DNA of 64,000 bases from JABFXC01 sp045804265 (GTDB taxonomy: Bacteria > Gemmatimonadota > Gemmatimonadetes > Gemmatimonadales > Gemmatimonadaceae), in assembly GCA_045804265.1 (NCBI GenBank), contig JBJMNK010000090.1, forward strand, positions 1 to 64,000, written 5' to 3'. Numbering within the stretch: the stretch's first letter is position 1; each line of letters starts with the position of its first letter. Shown here piece by piece: positions 28,354 through 36,867 of the stretch. The position numbers and the translations under genes are program-made. A model generated the notes under the pieces. It ran no database searches, was not told the DNA's origin, and was given only the letters and a program-made list of their open reading frames with translations.

Positions 28354-29484
28354 GTGGCACAGTCACTCGCTCGAGAATACGTGGAAGCCGCCGAGGCGGC
28401 GGGGCTGCGATACGTGACGGATGCGTCGCCGGGAATCCGGCGCAATCGTCACGGCCGCGGCTTTTCCTACGTGGACGCCGAGGGACGTGTCATTCGCGAG
28501 CGCGAGCAGCTGCGCCGGTTCCGCGCACTGGTGATTCCGCCGGCGTGGACCGACGTCTGGATCTGCGCCGATCCCGACGGACACCTGCAGGTGACGGCGC
28601 GCGACGGGCGCGGGCGAAAGCAGTACCGGTACCACGAGCGATTCCGCGCGCGGCAGGACGAATCGAAGTTCGACCGCATGCTCGCGCTGAGCGACGTGCT
28701 CTGGAAGATCCGTGAGCGCGTCGAGCGCGACATCGCGCTGCCCGGTCTGGCCCGTGACAAGATCATGGCGACGGTGGTGTGGCTGCTCGAGCGGACGCTG
28801 ATCCGCATCGGCACCGACGAGTACGCGAAGGAGAACAATTCGTTCGGGCTGACGACGATGCGGCGACGTCACGTCGCGGTCGCGGGCTCGAAGGTCGACT
28901 TCGAATTCCGCGGGAAGAGCGGGATCGAGCACAGTGTCTCGATCACCGACCGGCGGATCGCCAAGATCGTGCAGGAATGCCAGGAGCTCCCGGGGTGGGA
29001 GCTCTTCAAGTACATCGACGACGATGGCCGCAAGCAGAGCGTCGAAGCGAGCGACATCAATGCGTACCTTCGCGACATCACCGGCCGGGAGGTGACGGCG
29101 AAGGATTTCCGCACGTGGGCCGGGACGATGCTCGCGGCAGAGGCGCTGCGCGAGATGGGCCCGGCGGAAACGAAGAAGCAAGCGGAGAAGAACATCGTTG
29201 CCGCGGTGGATCGGACGAAGGCGAAGCTCGGCAACACTCGCAGCGTCTGCCGGAAGTACTACATCCATCCGGTGCTGATCGAGTCGTATCTCGCGGGCGA
29301 CGTGATGTCGCCGGTCGGGAGCAAGGAGTGGAAGCCGCGCGGTGAGAGTGGCGGGAAGTTGCGGCGCCACGAGGAGGAAACGCTGGAGTTCCTGAAGGCG
29401 CGCGTTGAACGGGGAACGGTGGTACCGCGTAGCGGCGGTGGAACGGCGAGTGATGGAACCGCGAGTGGTGGTGGAACCGCGTAG
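28354..29484 (+). CDS. DNA topoisomerase IB (poxvirus/bacterial type)
   Basis: 376 residues from a GTG start at 28354, just after GGAGGA; longer upstream frames overlap crcB and are not credible. The bacterial topoisomerase IB N-terminal domain has GFSYVDAEGRVI and LVIPPAWTDVWIC. The catalytic domain follows, with ENNSFGLTTMRRRHV and the active-site Tyr303 in KYYIHP. It relaxes supercoils by transient 3'-phosphotyrosyl nicking. The last 25 codons are a Gly/Thr/Ser-rich tail made from small DNA repeats. ACCGCGTAGCGG occurs at 29424-29435 in one frame and at 29476-29487 in another, where it supplies the TAG stop. The tail may be a recent duplication rather than functional. Confidence 0.93.
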   Translation: MAQSLAREYVEAAEAAGLRYVTDASPGIRRNRHGRGFSYVDAEGRVIREREQLRRFRALVIPPAWTDVWICADPDGHLQVTARDGRGRKQYRYHERFRARQDESKFDRMLALSDVLWKIRERVERDIALPGLARDKIMATVVWLLERTLIRIGTDEYAKENNSFGLTTMRRRHVAVAGSKVDFEFRGKSGIEHSVSITDRRIAKIVQECQELPGWELFKYIDDDGRKQSVEASDINAYLRDITGREVTAKDFRTWAGTMLAAEALREMGPAETKKQAEKNIVAAVDRTKAKLGNTRSVCRKYYIHPVLIESYLAGDVMSPVGSKEWKPRGESGGKLRRHEEETLEFLKARVERGTVVPRSGGGTASDGTASGGGTA

Positions 29485-29896
29485 CGGTGGAACAGCGGCC
29501 AGCGGATGAGGCTCGTCGTCGGGCTGGCGTCGTATCGTTTTTTCAGGGGAGACGGCAGGGAGTTGAGCTGCGAGCACTAACGGAGACGGCCAACCTCATG
29601 ATCACTACTCGCCGACCAGGAATTTTTGGGCGCGCATCGTGAGACGACCGCTCCAGGCGTGCCCCCCAGTCGTTCGGCGCCGCGGTAGTGAGCTGGAAAC
29701 TGGTAGTCTCCCCGCAGTCTCGTTGTTGTTCTCCCCGCAATCTCCCTCCAAAAACAGTACGAAGCCAGCTTGACGACGAGCCGCATCGGCTGGCCGCGGT
29801 ACCGCCGCAGTCAACGTGGTACGACGCACCCGCCGCGTTCGCTCTGCGCACTGTGCACAACCGCAGTCGCGCGCTCGGCTGTCTAGATTCCACGAC
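29485..29896. other. Gene-free stretch holding hairpin repeat A
   Basis: 412 bases between topoisomerase IB and the DUF255 gene. Most of it is the hairpin repeat (29523-29772). The remaining about 120 bases presumably hold the promoter of the downstream gene, but no clear -35/-10 pair or strong ribosome binding site is seen. Confidence 0.6.
29523..29772. repeat. Dispersed hairpin repeat, copy A
   Basis: About 250 bases with imperfect terminal inverted repeats of about 40 bases. The left end reads GCTGGCGTCGTATCG; the right end, on the opposite strand, reads GCTGGCTTCGTACTG. Inside are repeated GGGGAGA-type units. A second related copy lies at about 55770-55927. The two share an identical 19-base block (29583-29601 and 55826-55844) and a similar right arm of about 69 bases. 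Copy A has about 80 more bases in its centre. There is no coding capacity that looks real. It resembles a non-autonomous mobile hairpin (MITE/REP-like). Confidence 0.75.
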
Positions 29897-31957
29897 ATGC
29901 CGAACAGACTCGCGAGCGAGACAAGTCCGTACCTGCGGCAGCATGCAGACAATCCGGTGGACTGGTATCCGTGGGGAGAGGAGGCGCTCGCGCGGGCGCG
30001 GGCGGAGCACAAGCCGATCCTGCTCAGCATAGGCTACGCGGCGTGTCACTGGTGTCACGTGATGGCGCACGAGTCGTTCGAGAACGAGGCGACGGCGGGC
30101 CTGATGAACGAGCACTTCGTCAACGTGAAGGTCGACCGCGAGGAGCGGCCGGACATCGACGGGATCTACATGCAGGCGGTGCAGGCGATGACGGGGCATG
30201 GCGGGTGGCCGATGACCGTCATGCTGACGCCGGAGCTGGTGCCGTTCTTCGGCGGGACGTACTTCCCGCCTGACGATGGGCGAGGAATGCCGTCGTTCAC
30301 GCGAGTGCTGACCGTGCTCGCCGATGCATGGGAAAACAAGCAGGACCAGATCGGTCCCACGGTCGAGTCGATGCGCCAGCTCTACGCGGTGGCGAGCGAG
30401 GCGGCGCGACCGACGGGGACGCTCACCCCTGCCCTGCTGGAACGGGCGTATCGAAGTCTCGCGCGCAACTACGACGAACAGCACGGCGGCTTCGGCGGCG
30501 CGCCGAAGTTTCCACAGGCGATGGCGCTCGACTTCCTGCTGCGCTACTGGTCGCGCACGGGCACGGAGCACGCGCTTTCGATGGCGCGCGACAGCTACGT
30601 GCAGATGGTGCGCGGCGGGATCTACGACCAGCTGGGCGGCGGCTTTCACCGCTACACGGTGGACGCGATCTGGCTCGTGCCGCACTTCGAGAAGATGCTC
30701 TATGACAACGCGCTGCTGTCGCGGTTAGGCACGCACCTCTGGCAGGCGACCGGCGACGGAGAGATCAGGCGCAGCGTCGAAGAGACCATCGGCTGGGTCG
30801 CCCGGGAGATGACGTCGCCGGAGGGCGGCTTCTATTCCTCGCTCGACGCCGACAGTGAAGGGCACGAAGGGAAGTTCTATGTCTGGAGCCTCGACGAGTT
30901 CAACTCGATCCTCGGTGACGACGCCGCGATCCTCGCGCGCTACTGGGACGTCAGCGAGGACGGAAACTTCGAAGGGGCGAACATCCTGCACCTGACGCAG
31001 GCACCGGCGCTGGCGGCGCGACGCTCGTCGCTGAGCGCGGAAGCGTTAGGCACGACCGTCGCCCGAGCCCGACAGAAGCTCTACGACGTGCGCGCGCGCC
31101 GCGTCTGGCCCGGTCGCGACGAGAAAGTCCTCGCCGGTTGGAACGGGCTGATGCTGCGCAGCATCGCCGAGGCGGCGCGAGTCTTCGGGCGCGACGACTG
31201 GCGCGACCTGGCGCTGCGGAACGGCGAGCTGCTCTTTCGCGAGATGGTCCGCGACGGGCGCGTGATGCGGACGCGCACCGCCGGACAGACGCGCCTCGCC
31301 GGCTATCTCGAGGACCACGCGGCCGTCGCGGCAGGGGCGCTGGCGCTGTACGAGCTGACCTTCGACCGCGTCTGGCTCGATCGCGCGCGGACGCTCGCCG
31401 CCTCGATCGTCGAATGGTTCTGGAACGAGGAGACGGGAACGTTCTTCGACACCGCGCGCGACCACGAAGCGCTGGTGACGCGACCGCGCGACGTGACGGA
31501 CAACGCCATTCCCGCGGGCAACTCGCTCGCAGCCGAACTCCTCGTGCGACTCGGCGAGCTGACACAGGATGCTGAGCTCACGCGTCGCGGGCGCTGGGTC
31601 GCCGAGACGCTCGCTGAGCCCATGGCACAGCATCCGCAGGCGTTCGGCCACCTGCTCGGCGTCACCGACACGATCGTGAACGGCGCAGTCGAGCTGGCGA
31701 TCATGGGCGACGTTGCCGATGAGCGGTTTCGCGCGCTCCTCTCCGAGACGCGGGCGCGGTATCTTCCCGCGCTGGCGCTGGCTGGTGGAACGCCGGGCGA
31801 GGCGACGGCCGGCATCGCGCTGCTCGACCAGCGCGAGATGCGCGGCGGAGTGCCGACCGCGTACGTCTGCCGCAACTACACCTGCGACGAGCCGGTTACC
31901 GAGCCACGCGCGTTAGGCGCCCAGCTGGACCGCGTCTCGCGCCAGGTGGAGCGTTAG
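29897..31957 (+). CDS. Thioredoxin-fold DUF255 protein (YyaL/SSP411 family)
   Basis: 686 residues from the ATG at 29897. The N-terminal DUF255 thioredoxin-like domain (1-165) starts NRLASETSPYLRQHADNPVDW and carries the redox motif CHWC (Cys50, Cys53). The rest is an alpha/alpha toroid like N-acylglucosamine 2-epimerases (about 180-680). Family members are conserved from bacteria to humans (spermatogenesis-associated protein 20). Their biochemical role remains unclear: a cytoplasmic oxidoreductase or sugar-modifying enzyme has been suggested. The stop codon TAG (31955-31957) is embedded in an octamer copy at 31952-31959. It is preceded by hairpin repeat A. Confidence 0.93.
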   Translation: MPNRLASETSPYLRQHADNPVDWYPWGEEALARARAEHKPILLSIGYAACHWCHVMAHESFENEATAGLMNEHFVNVKVDREERPDIDGIYMQAVQAMTGHGGWPMTVMLTPELVPFFGGTYFPPDDGRGMPSFTRVLTVLADAWENKQDQIGPTVESMRQLYAVASEAARPTGTLTPALLERAYRSLARNYDEQHGGFGGAPKFPQAMALDFLLRYWSRTGTEHALSMARDSYVQMVRGGIYDQLGGGFHRYTVDAIWLVPHFEKMLYDNALLSRLGTHLWQATGDGEIRRSVEETIGWVAREMTSPEGGFYSSLDADSEGHEGKFYVWSLDEFNSILGDDAAILARYWDVSEDGNFEGANILHLTQAPALAARRSSLSAEALGTTVARARQKLYDVRARRVWPGRDEKVLAGWNGLMLRSIAEAARVFGRDDWRDLALRNGELLFREMVRDGRVMRTRTAGQTRLAGYLEDHAAVAAGALALYELTFDRVWLDRARTLAASIVEWFWNEETGTFFDTARDHEALVTRPRDVTDNAIPAGNSLAAELLVRLGELTQDAELTRRGRWVAETLAEPMAQHPQAFGHLLGVTDTIVNGAVELAIMGDVADERFRALLSETRARYLPALALAGGTPGEATAGIALLDQREMRGGVPTAYVCRNYTCDEPVTEPRALGAQLDRVSRQVER

Positions 31958-32000
31958 GCCGCTCGCTCCGTACCCAACGTCATCCCCTGTCCAAGTCACC

Positions 32001-33794
32001 GTGAGCAATCCGACGACCACCGAGACTCCTGCGTCGTTCACCCGGGGGCTGTTCGCCCGCGCGATCCACGATGATCTCGTCTTCCCCTACCCCGCCCCGC
32101 TCGACGAGCGTTCACCGGAAGAGGCGAAGGTCATCCGCCGCCTGACGGCCGATGTCGCCGAACTCGTGGCGTCAGGGTTGCTCGATGCGGAACGCTCGGA
32201 CGCGGAGGAGACGATTCGTGAGGAGACGATCCGCGCGTTCGCCGAGCGGGGGCTGCTCGCGCTGACGATCCCGACGGAGTACGGCGGCCTCGGATTGTCA
32301 GCGACGGGATACGCGCACATGCTCGGCGTGATCGCGTCGGCGGATGCGTCGGCGGGGGTGCTCGTCGGCGTGCACTGCGGACTCGGATCGAAGGCGATCG
32401 TGCTGTTCGGCAACGAGATGCAGAAGGCGCGCTACCTGCCGATGCTCGCGCGCGGAGAGACGCTGGCGGCATACGCCCTGACCGAGCCGGAGACTGGATC
32501 GGACGCGCAGAACATCAAGACGACCGCAGACCAGGGCAGCGATGGCTCGTGGCTGCTCAACGGGCGGAAGATCTGGATCGGCAACGGGCAGCGCGCTGGC
32601 GTCATCGCGACCTTCGCACAGACGTGGGTCGAGCGGCGCGGTGAGCGCGTCAGGCGGCCGACGGCATTCATCATCACGCCGCCGGCCGATGGCTTCAAGG
32701 TGTCAGGCACCTTCCACAAACTCGGCATTCGCGGCTCGACGCAGGCGGAGCTCGAGTACAAGGATCTGCGCGTGCCGGCGGAGAATGTGCTCGGCGAGGT
32801 CGGCAAGGGATTCACCGTCGCGGTGCACGTGCTGAACGGAGGCAGGCACTCGCTCGCGGCGGCGTGCGTCGCCGGTTCGAAGGGGCTGTTGAACTCGATG
32901 ACCGCGTACGCCGAGCAGCGGGTACAGTTCGGGCAGCCGATCGCGAACTTCGAGATCACGCAGCGGAAGCTGTCGTCGACGGCGGCCGACATCTACGCGG
33001 CGGACGCGATGATGGGAGTGTTAGGCAGCCTCGCCGACAACCCCGACGCCGACCAGTCGCTCGAGGCGGCGTGCTGCAAGGTGTTCGCGAGCGACCTGCT
33101 CTGGCGCTCGGCGGACGAGATGGTACAGATCGCCGGCGGGCGCGGCTTCGTGAAGCCGTATCCTTACGAGCGGATGCTGCGTGATGCGCGCATCAACCGG
33201 ATCTTCGAGGGGACGAACGAGATCCTGCGGCTGTTCATCGCCTTGAATGGAATCGCCGAGCCGGCGCAGCGCCTTGCCGGACTGGGCTCGGCGCTCAAGA
33301 GTCCGTTGCGCAACGTCGGACTGTTGGGCGGCTATGCCGCCGAGCGACTGATGCAGCGGTTCGGCGCGACCGCGTCGCTGGATGCGACGCTGGATGAGCG
33401 TCTGGAGAAGCACAAGGCGAAGCTGGAGAAGCACGTCGGCGAGTTGGCGGCGGCGACGGAGAAGGCGATCACCGCGCACAGGAAGGCAATCGTCGAGAAG
33501 CAGATGATCCTCGAGCGGCTGGCAAACATGGCGATCGACCTGTTCGCGACGGCGTGCGTCGTGTCGCGGACGCAGCGGATCATCGAGACTGGAAAGAGCG
33601 ATGCGGGGCTGGTGGCGCGGTCACTCGCGCTGTGCGACCTGTTCTGTGTGACGGCGGGGCTGCGGTTCAGGGAGAATCGGATCGCGCTGGAGAGCGAGAC
33701 GGTGGATGAGCAGCGGCGAGTCGTGGCGGCGCAGGTGCGCGAGCACGCCGGGTACGCGGTTCCCGGCGCTGTCCTCACGGATGATCAGCTATGA
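32001..33794 (+). CDS. Acyl-CoA dehydrogenase (very-long-chain type with C-terminal extension)
   Basis: 597 residues from a GTG start. A complete acyl-CoA dehydrogenase core spans about 40-430, with FAD-binding YALTEPETGSDAQNIKT (159-175), GRKIWIGNG and the catalytic Glu403 in IFEGTNEILR. About 165 further residues (about 430-597) form a helical extension, as in the VLCAD/ACAD9 branch, where it aids membrane contact and dimer packing. It catalyses the first step of fatty acid beta-oxidation, passing electrons to ETF. It sits alone, 43 bases after the DUF255 gene. Two tandem copies of CGATCGAGAGATGA follow the stop (33800-33813 and 33823-33836). Confidence 0.92.
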   Translation: MSNPTTTETPASFTRGLFARAIHDDLVFPYPAPLDERSPEEAKVIRRLTADVAELVASGLLDAERSDAEETIREETIRAFAERGLLALTIPTEYGGLGLSATGYAHMLGVIASADASAGVLVGVHCGLGSKAIVLFGNEMQKARYLPMLARGETLAAYALTEPETGSDAQNIKTTADQGSDGSWLLNGRKIWIGNGQRAGVIATFAQTWVERRGERVRRPTAFIITPPADGFKVSGTFHKLGIRGSTQAELEYKDLRVPAENVLGEVGKGFTVAVHVLNGGRHSLAAACVAGSKGLLNSMTAYAEQRVQFGQPIANFEITQRKLSSTAADIYAADAMMGVLGSLADNPDADQSLEAACCKVFASDLLWRSADEMVQIAGGRGFVKPYPYERMLRDARINRIFEGTNEILRLFIALNGIAEPAQRLAGLGSALKSPLRNVGLLGGYAAERLMQRFGATASLDATLDERLEKHKAKLEKHVGELAAATEKAITAHRKAIVEKQMILERLANMAIDLFATACVVSRTQRIIETGKSDAGLVARSLALCDLFCVTAGLRFRENRIALESETVDEQRRVVAAQVREHAGYAVPGAVLTDDQL

Positions 33795-33861
33795 CACTGC
33801 GATCGAGAGATGATCGAGAATCCGATCGAGAGATGAGAGAGGAGAGACGCTGCCGGGCGGG

Positions 33862-33899
33862 CGAACGCCGTTAGCCCGCGAGCGGGGTAAGGGCGTTCG
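33862..33899. terminator. Probable terminator hairpin after acyl-CoA dehydrogenase
   Basis: CGAACGCC (33862-33869) pairs with GGCGTTCG (33892-33899). Inside, CCCGC and GCGGG can form a second stem. It lies between the convergent acyl-CoA dehydrogenase and PIG-L genes and could act on both. There is no T-run. Confidence 0.6.
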
Positions 33900-33941
33900 G
33901 GGGGAGTGGGCGCCTAACGGCGGTTGAACGCGGGCGGGTTC

Positions 33942-34736
33942 TTACCGCGCGAACAGCGCCGGATTGTGGAGTCTGCCCGTCCACGGGCGCATCCAGACGG
34001 TGCCGTTCCAGGCGTGGGCGAGGTACGCGTTCACCTTGGCCATCTGCTCCGGTGTGTACTGGCTCTGATGGCAGGCGAATTCCTCGCGACCGGCGGCGAG
34101 GTCCTGGTTCGTGAAGGGGACGCGCACCGTCAGCAGTGATTGCGTCATCCCGTTCACCGTAGGCTCGGCGGGGGGCGCAGTGCGCAGGCGCTCGGTCGGG
34201 AGCGACGCGTAAAGCAAGTCGATTTTCGCGTAGCGCGCGTCGCCCTCGACGATCTGGGTGACGACGTCGCCGACGAGGCGGTGGTCGGGGTGGCCGGTGC
34301 CGCCTTCGGGGCCGAAGGTGATGATCGCCGCCGGGTTCAGCGAGTCGATGATCGCCGCGAGTGCGGGGCGCAGCTTGCCCAGGACCTCGAACGACGCAAG
34401 GCCGCCATCGGGTAGGCCGATGAGGTGCAGGCGCCTAACGCCGAGCCGGTTGGCTGCGCAGGTGGCTTCTTTCACGCGCGCGGCGGTGAGCTCGGCGCCG
34501 GCGGGGATCTTCGCGAAGTCGGTGACGCCCTGCGAGCCATCGGTGGCGATGACGAGATGCGTCTCGCGTCCTTCGCGGGCGAGGCGGGAGAGGAGCGGTC
34601 CGATGACGCGCTCGTCGTCGGGGTGAGCGAAGATCGCTATGATCGGACGGCGGGACGCGGACTGCGCCGACGTTACCTGCGGGAGGGCGACGGCGAGCGC
34701 CGCAACAGCAACGAGTACACGAATTGGGGTGCGCAT
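33942..34736 (-). CDS. PIG-L/LmbE family deacetylase, exported
   Basis: 264 residues from the ATG at 34736 (a TTG two codons earlier is possible). A signal peptide ends near TSAQS. The PIG-L zinc motif FAHPDDE (37-43) and the third-ligand motif GGTGHPDH are intact. The family removes N-acetyl groups from glucosamine-type substrates, as in mycothiol, bacillithiol or GPI precursors. A secreted form suggests an extracellular or periplasmic glycan or secondary-metabolite substrate, unknown here. The octamer at 34433 is read as Val-Arg in this gene. It is convergent with the acyl-CoA dehydrogenase. Confidence 0.87.
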   Translation of the reverse strand: MRTPIRVLVAVAALAVALPQVTSAQSASRRPIIAIFAHPDDERVIGPLLSRLAREGRETHLVIATDGSQGVTDFAKIPAGAELTAARVKEATCAANRLGVRRLHLIGLPDGGLASFEVLGKLRPALAAIIDSLNPAAIITFGPEGGTGHPDHRLVGDVVTQIVEGDARYAKIDLLYASLPTERLRTAPPAEPTVNGMTQSLLTVRVPFTNQDLAAGREEFACHQSQYTPEQMAKVNAYLAHAWNGTVWMRPWTGRLHNPALFAR

Positions 34737-34824
34737 GCCCAAGAGTGCACCCGGTCGCCAGGCCGCGCAACCAGGGGTCGGATAGCCCGCCTAACGCCAA
34801 CGAGCGATCGCGTCGTGAGCAGGC

Positions 34825-35544
34825 TCACCCACCGTGGCCGCACCACCTCAGCACGACCGTCCCGGCGACAGTCCCCTCGGCGCGCTCGACGAGCATCGGC
34901 TCGAACTCGGGATTGAGCGAGAGGAGCTCGATCGCGGCCGGACTCACACGGCCGACGCGCTTGACGACATAGCCGTCGTCCGGACGACGGGCGACGACGA
35001 TCGCGTCGCGCGCGACCTCGGGACCGGTGCGGACGAGGACGACGTCGTCGGAGTGGAGCAGCGGAAGCATGCTGTCACCCTTGACCGTGAGCGCGACATA
35101 GCGGCCGCGAGGCAGGTCGTCAGGCAGCGCGATCCAGCTGTCGCAGGGCTCGTCCCAGAGCGCACGCCCGCTCCCCGCAGCGATACCGAGGTCGAGCCGA
35201 GGGGCAAAGCCTGCGTCGGCCGCGGGGGCGAGTACGCGCGATAGCGCGCCGGGCACCAGCGGCGAGCGGGCGGCGGGGATCACAGCGAGGCAGCGAACGC
35301 CGAAGCGCGAGCCTAACGCCGCAGTGGCGAGGCGGCGCGCACGCTCATCGGCGCGCCGCTCGGCCGCGGCGGTCGGCCGGCGTCGAGCGCGCAGCTCGGC
35401 GGCCTGCCACTCGAGGAAGCGGGGGTCCGGTTCGACAGCGCGTTCGGCGAGCGCGCCAGCGAGGGCGACGAGAGTGTCGGTCTCGTGCTCCCGCGCGTCA
35501 TCGCGCGGCGAGCGGGAGGTGGATCCTGGTGCGTGGTCGATCAT
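34825..35544 (-). CDS. S24 (LexA/UmuD-like) self-cleaving protease domain protein coupled to a sigma factor
   Basis: 239 residues from the ATG at 35544, which overlaps the sigma-factor stop (ATGA). The C-terminal 120 residues are a peptidase S24 domain. The nucleophile Ser158 is in VKGDSML, the general-base Lys195 is in YVVKRVGR, and a candidate Ala-Gly self-cleavage bond lies at 123-124 in LGIAAGSGR. Residues 1-80 are helical and highly charged, with no recognisable helix-turn-helix. It is therefore not a standard LexA repressor. By analogy, RecA or stress-triggered autocleavage would separate the two halves. The strict coupling to a sigma gene suggests it controls that sigma factor, which is inference. 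Confidence 0.82.
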   Translation of the reverse strand: MIDHAPGSTSRSPRDDAREHETDTLVALAGALAERAVEPDPRFLEWQAAELRARRRPTAAAERRADERARRLATAALGSRFGVRCLAVIPAARSPLVPGALSRVLAPAADAGFAPRLDLGIAAGSGRALWDEPCDSWIALPDDLPRGRYVALTVKGDSMLPLLHSDDVVLVRTGPEVARDAIVVARRPDDGYVVKRVGRVSPAAIELLSLNPEFEPMLVERAEGTVAGTVVLRWCGHGG

Positions 35545-36344
35545 CTGGTCCGATCCTGAGGAGGACCCTCGGTGGCCGCCGTACCCGAGGGCGCACGCGC
35601 CGGACGAACCGGCGCGGATGGCGGCATGCGCACGGCAAGCGGGCCGGCGCGGGTGAACAGCGTCTCGAGCACGCGCCTTTCGGCGTCGCTCGACGCGGCA
35701 AGATGCAGCTCGGCCCGCACACGCAGTCGCGCGCGGAGCCGCTCGACTCGTTTTCCAACCGCGGCGTAGCCGATCCCGAGCCACCCGGCGATCTCCCGGT
35801 AGGGGACGTGATGGCTCACCCAGACGAGCAGCAGGCGCTCGTCGTCGTTGAGATCATCGAGCAGCGCGCCGGCCAGTGCGGCGACCGCGCGCGACGGGCG
35901 CGGCGGCTCCCACGATGCGCCCGCGCTCGCGCGCTGCGAGGATTCGGAGCAGAGGGCGTCATCCGCGGTCGGCCGCTCGGTGAGCGCCGACTCGCGCACT
36001 CGCTGCGCCGAGCCGGCGGAGCGGCGGCTGTTGAAGATGCGATTGCGGAGCGACGCGACGAGATACGCCGGCAGCGACCGCGGCATCGTAGCGTTAGGCA
36101 CGATCAGGGCGAGCGCGGCATCGTCGAGGGTATCGCCGACGAGATCGTCGCGCTCGCCGCCACTGGCGCCGAGTCGATGCGCGTGATGCTCGAGCAGCGG
36201 CTCGAAGCGGAGGAGAAACTCGCGCAGCGCGACCGGGTCACCGCGACGCATCGATTCGACGAGGGCGGTGTCGCCAAGCGCTCGTGCGGCGATCGTCGGA
36301 CGATCGTCGCGGAGGTCGTCGCGGAGGTCGCCACCAGCGCTCAT
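35541..36344 (-). CDS. ECF-like sigma-70 family RNA polymerase sigma factor
   Basis: 267 residues from the ATG at 36344. Region 2 is visible at about 35-105 (ALREFLLRFEPLLEHHAHRL, DLVGDTLDDAALAL and LPAYLVASLRNRIFN). Region 4 is at about 155-215, with a helix-turn-helix in YREIAGWLGIGYAAVGKRVERL. There is no region 1.1 or 3. A 60-residue Pro/Ala-rich tail follows region 4 and is not explained. It would redirect RNA polymerase to a small regulon. The stop overlaps the start of the S24 protease gene. The upstream DNA is A/T-rich, with two ATACCGAA copies 11 bases apart (36445-36463, read on the - strand as TTCGGTAT), possibly its own promoter. Confidence 0.82.
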   Translation of the reverse strand: MSAGGDLRDDLRDDRPTIAARALGDTALVESMRRGDPVALREFLLRFEPLLEHHAHRLGASGGERDDLVGDTLDDAALALIVPNATMPRSLPAYLVASLRNRIFNSRRSAGSAQRVRESALTERPTADDALCSESSQRASAGASWEPPRPSRAVAALAGALLDDLNDDERLLLVWVSHHVPYREIAGWLGIGYAAVGKRVERLRARLRVRAELHLAASSDAERRVLETLFTRAGPLAVRMPPSAPVRPARAPSGTAATEGPPQDRTR

Positions 36345-36440
36345 TGGCGGCACTCGTCGCGGCCAGACCACGGGGCACGCGTCGGCGGATTGTCTGGCAG
36401 CGAAGTAGCGGGCATGGTTGCAGCGGTTGAACGCGGTCCA

Positions 36441-36480
36441 TCTTATACCGAAGAAATACCGAAAACAAGAGCGAAAAAAA
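36441..36480 (-). promoter_or_regulatory. Candidate promoter/operator of the sigma-S24 operon with direct repeats
   Basis: Read on the - strand, TTGTTT and TATAAG lie 15 bases apart and overlap two copies of TTCGGTAT spaced by one helical turn (11 bases), about 100 bases before the sigma ATG. An eight-T run lies just upstream. The promoter match is imperfect. The repeat could instead be the autoregulatory recognition site of the sigma factor. Confidence 0.45.
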
Positions 36481-36483
36481 AGC

Positions 36484-36867
36484 CTACTGGTCCGGGTGCG
36501 CCGTGCGAGGCGAGTGCTCGCCGCCGAGCGCACCATCTCCTTCGCGATGGTGCGGAGACGAAGCGTCGAGACGCGATCTCTCCCTCTGGAGTACAGACTC
36601 CGCCGCCGCGATGGTGCCGCGCTGCTGGTCGATTTCAGTCTCGAGAGCAGCGACCCGAGTGCTCAGCACATCGACGGTCTCGCCGACGTGAAGGACGTAG
36701 CGCACCGGGGCGTGCAGGGTGTAGACGAGGCCGACCACGGTGGCGACGCTGGTGAGCGCGCGGGGGGTGATCAGCCAGCCCTGGTCGTCGGCAATCAAGG
36801 GGTGATTCTTCGGGGACATCTGCATCTCGCGGTCGGGGTTCACTGATATGACACGACCCGATGACAT
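36484..36867 (-). CDS. Small membrane-anchored coiled-coil protein
   Basis: 127 residues from the ATG at 36867. An ATG at 36823, starting MQMSPKNHP, is an alternative. One hydrophobic segment (about 35-55, ALTSVATVVGLVYTL) is followed by a heptad-rich helix (VDVLSTRVAALETEIDQQRG onward), then a basic tail. No family recognised. An uninterrupted run of eleven G (C on the + strand, 36868-36878) abuts the ATG and occupies the position of the ribosome binding site. Slippage there could change expression. Confidence 0.55.
   Translation of the reverse strand: MSSGRVISVNPDREMQMSPKNHPLIADDQGWLITPRALTSVATVVGLVYTLHAPVRYVLHVGETVDVLSTRVAALETEIDQQRGTIAAAESVLQRERSRLDASSPHHREGDGALGGEHSPRTAHPDQ

Noticed and set aside
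29543..30685. Reading frames on the - strand across hairpin repeat A
   Set aside because: They are antisense to the DUF255 gene and repeat-derived. The similar peptide in repeat B reflects shared DNA, not a gene.
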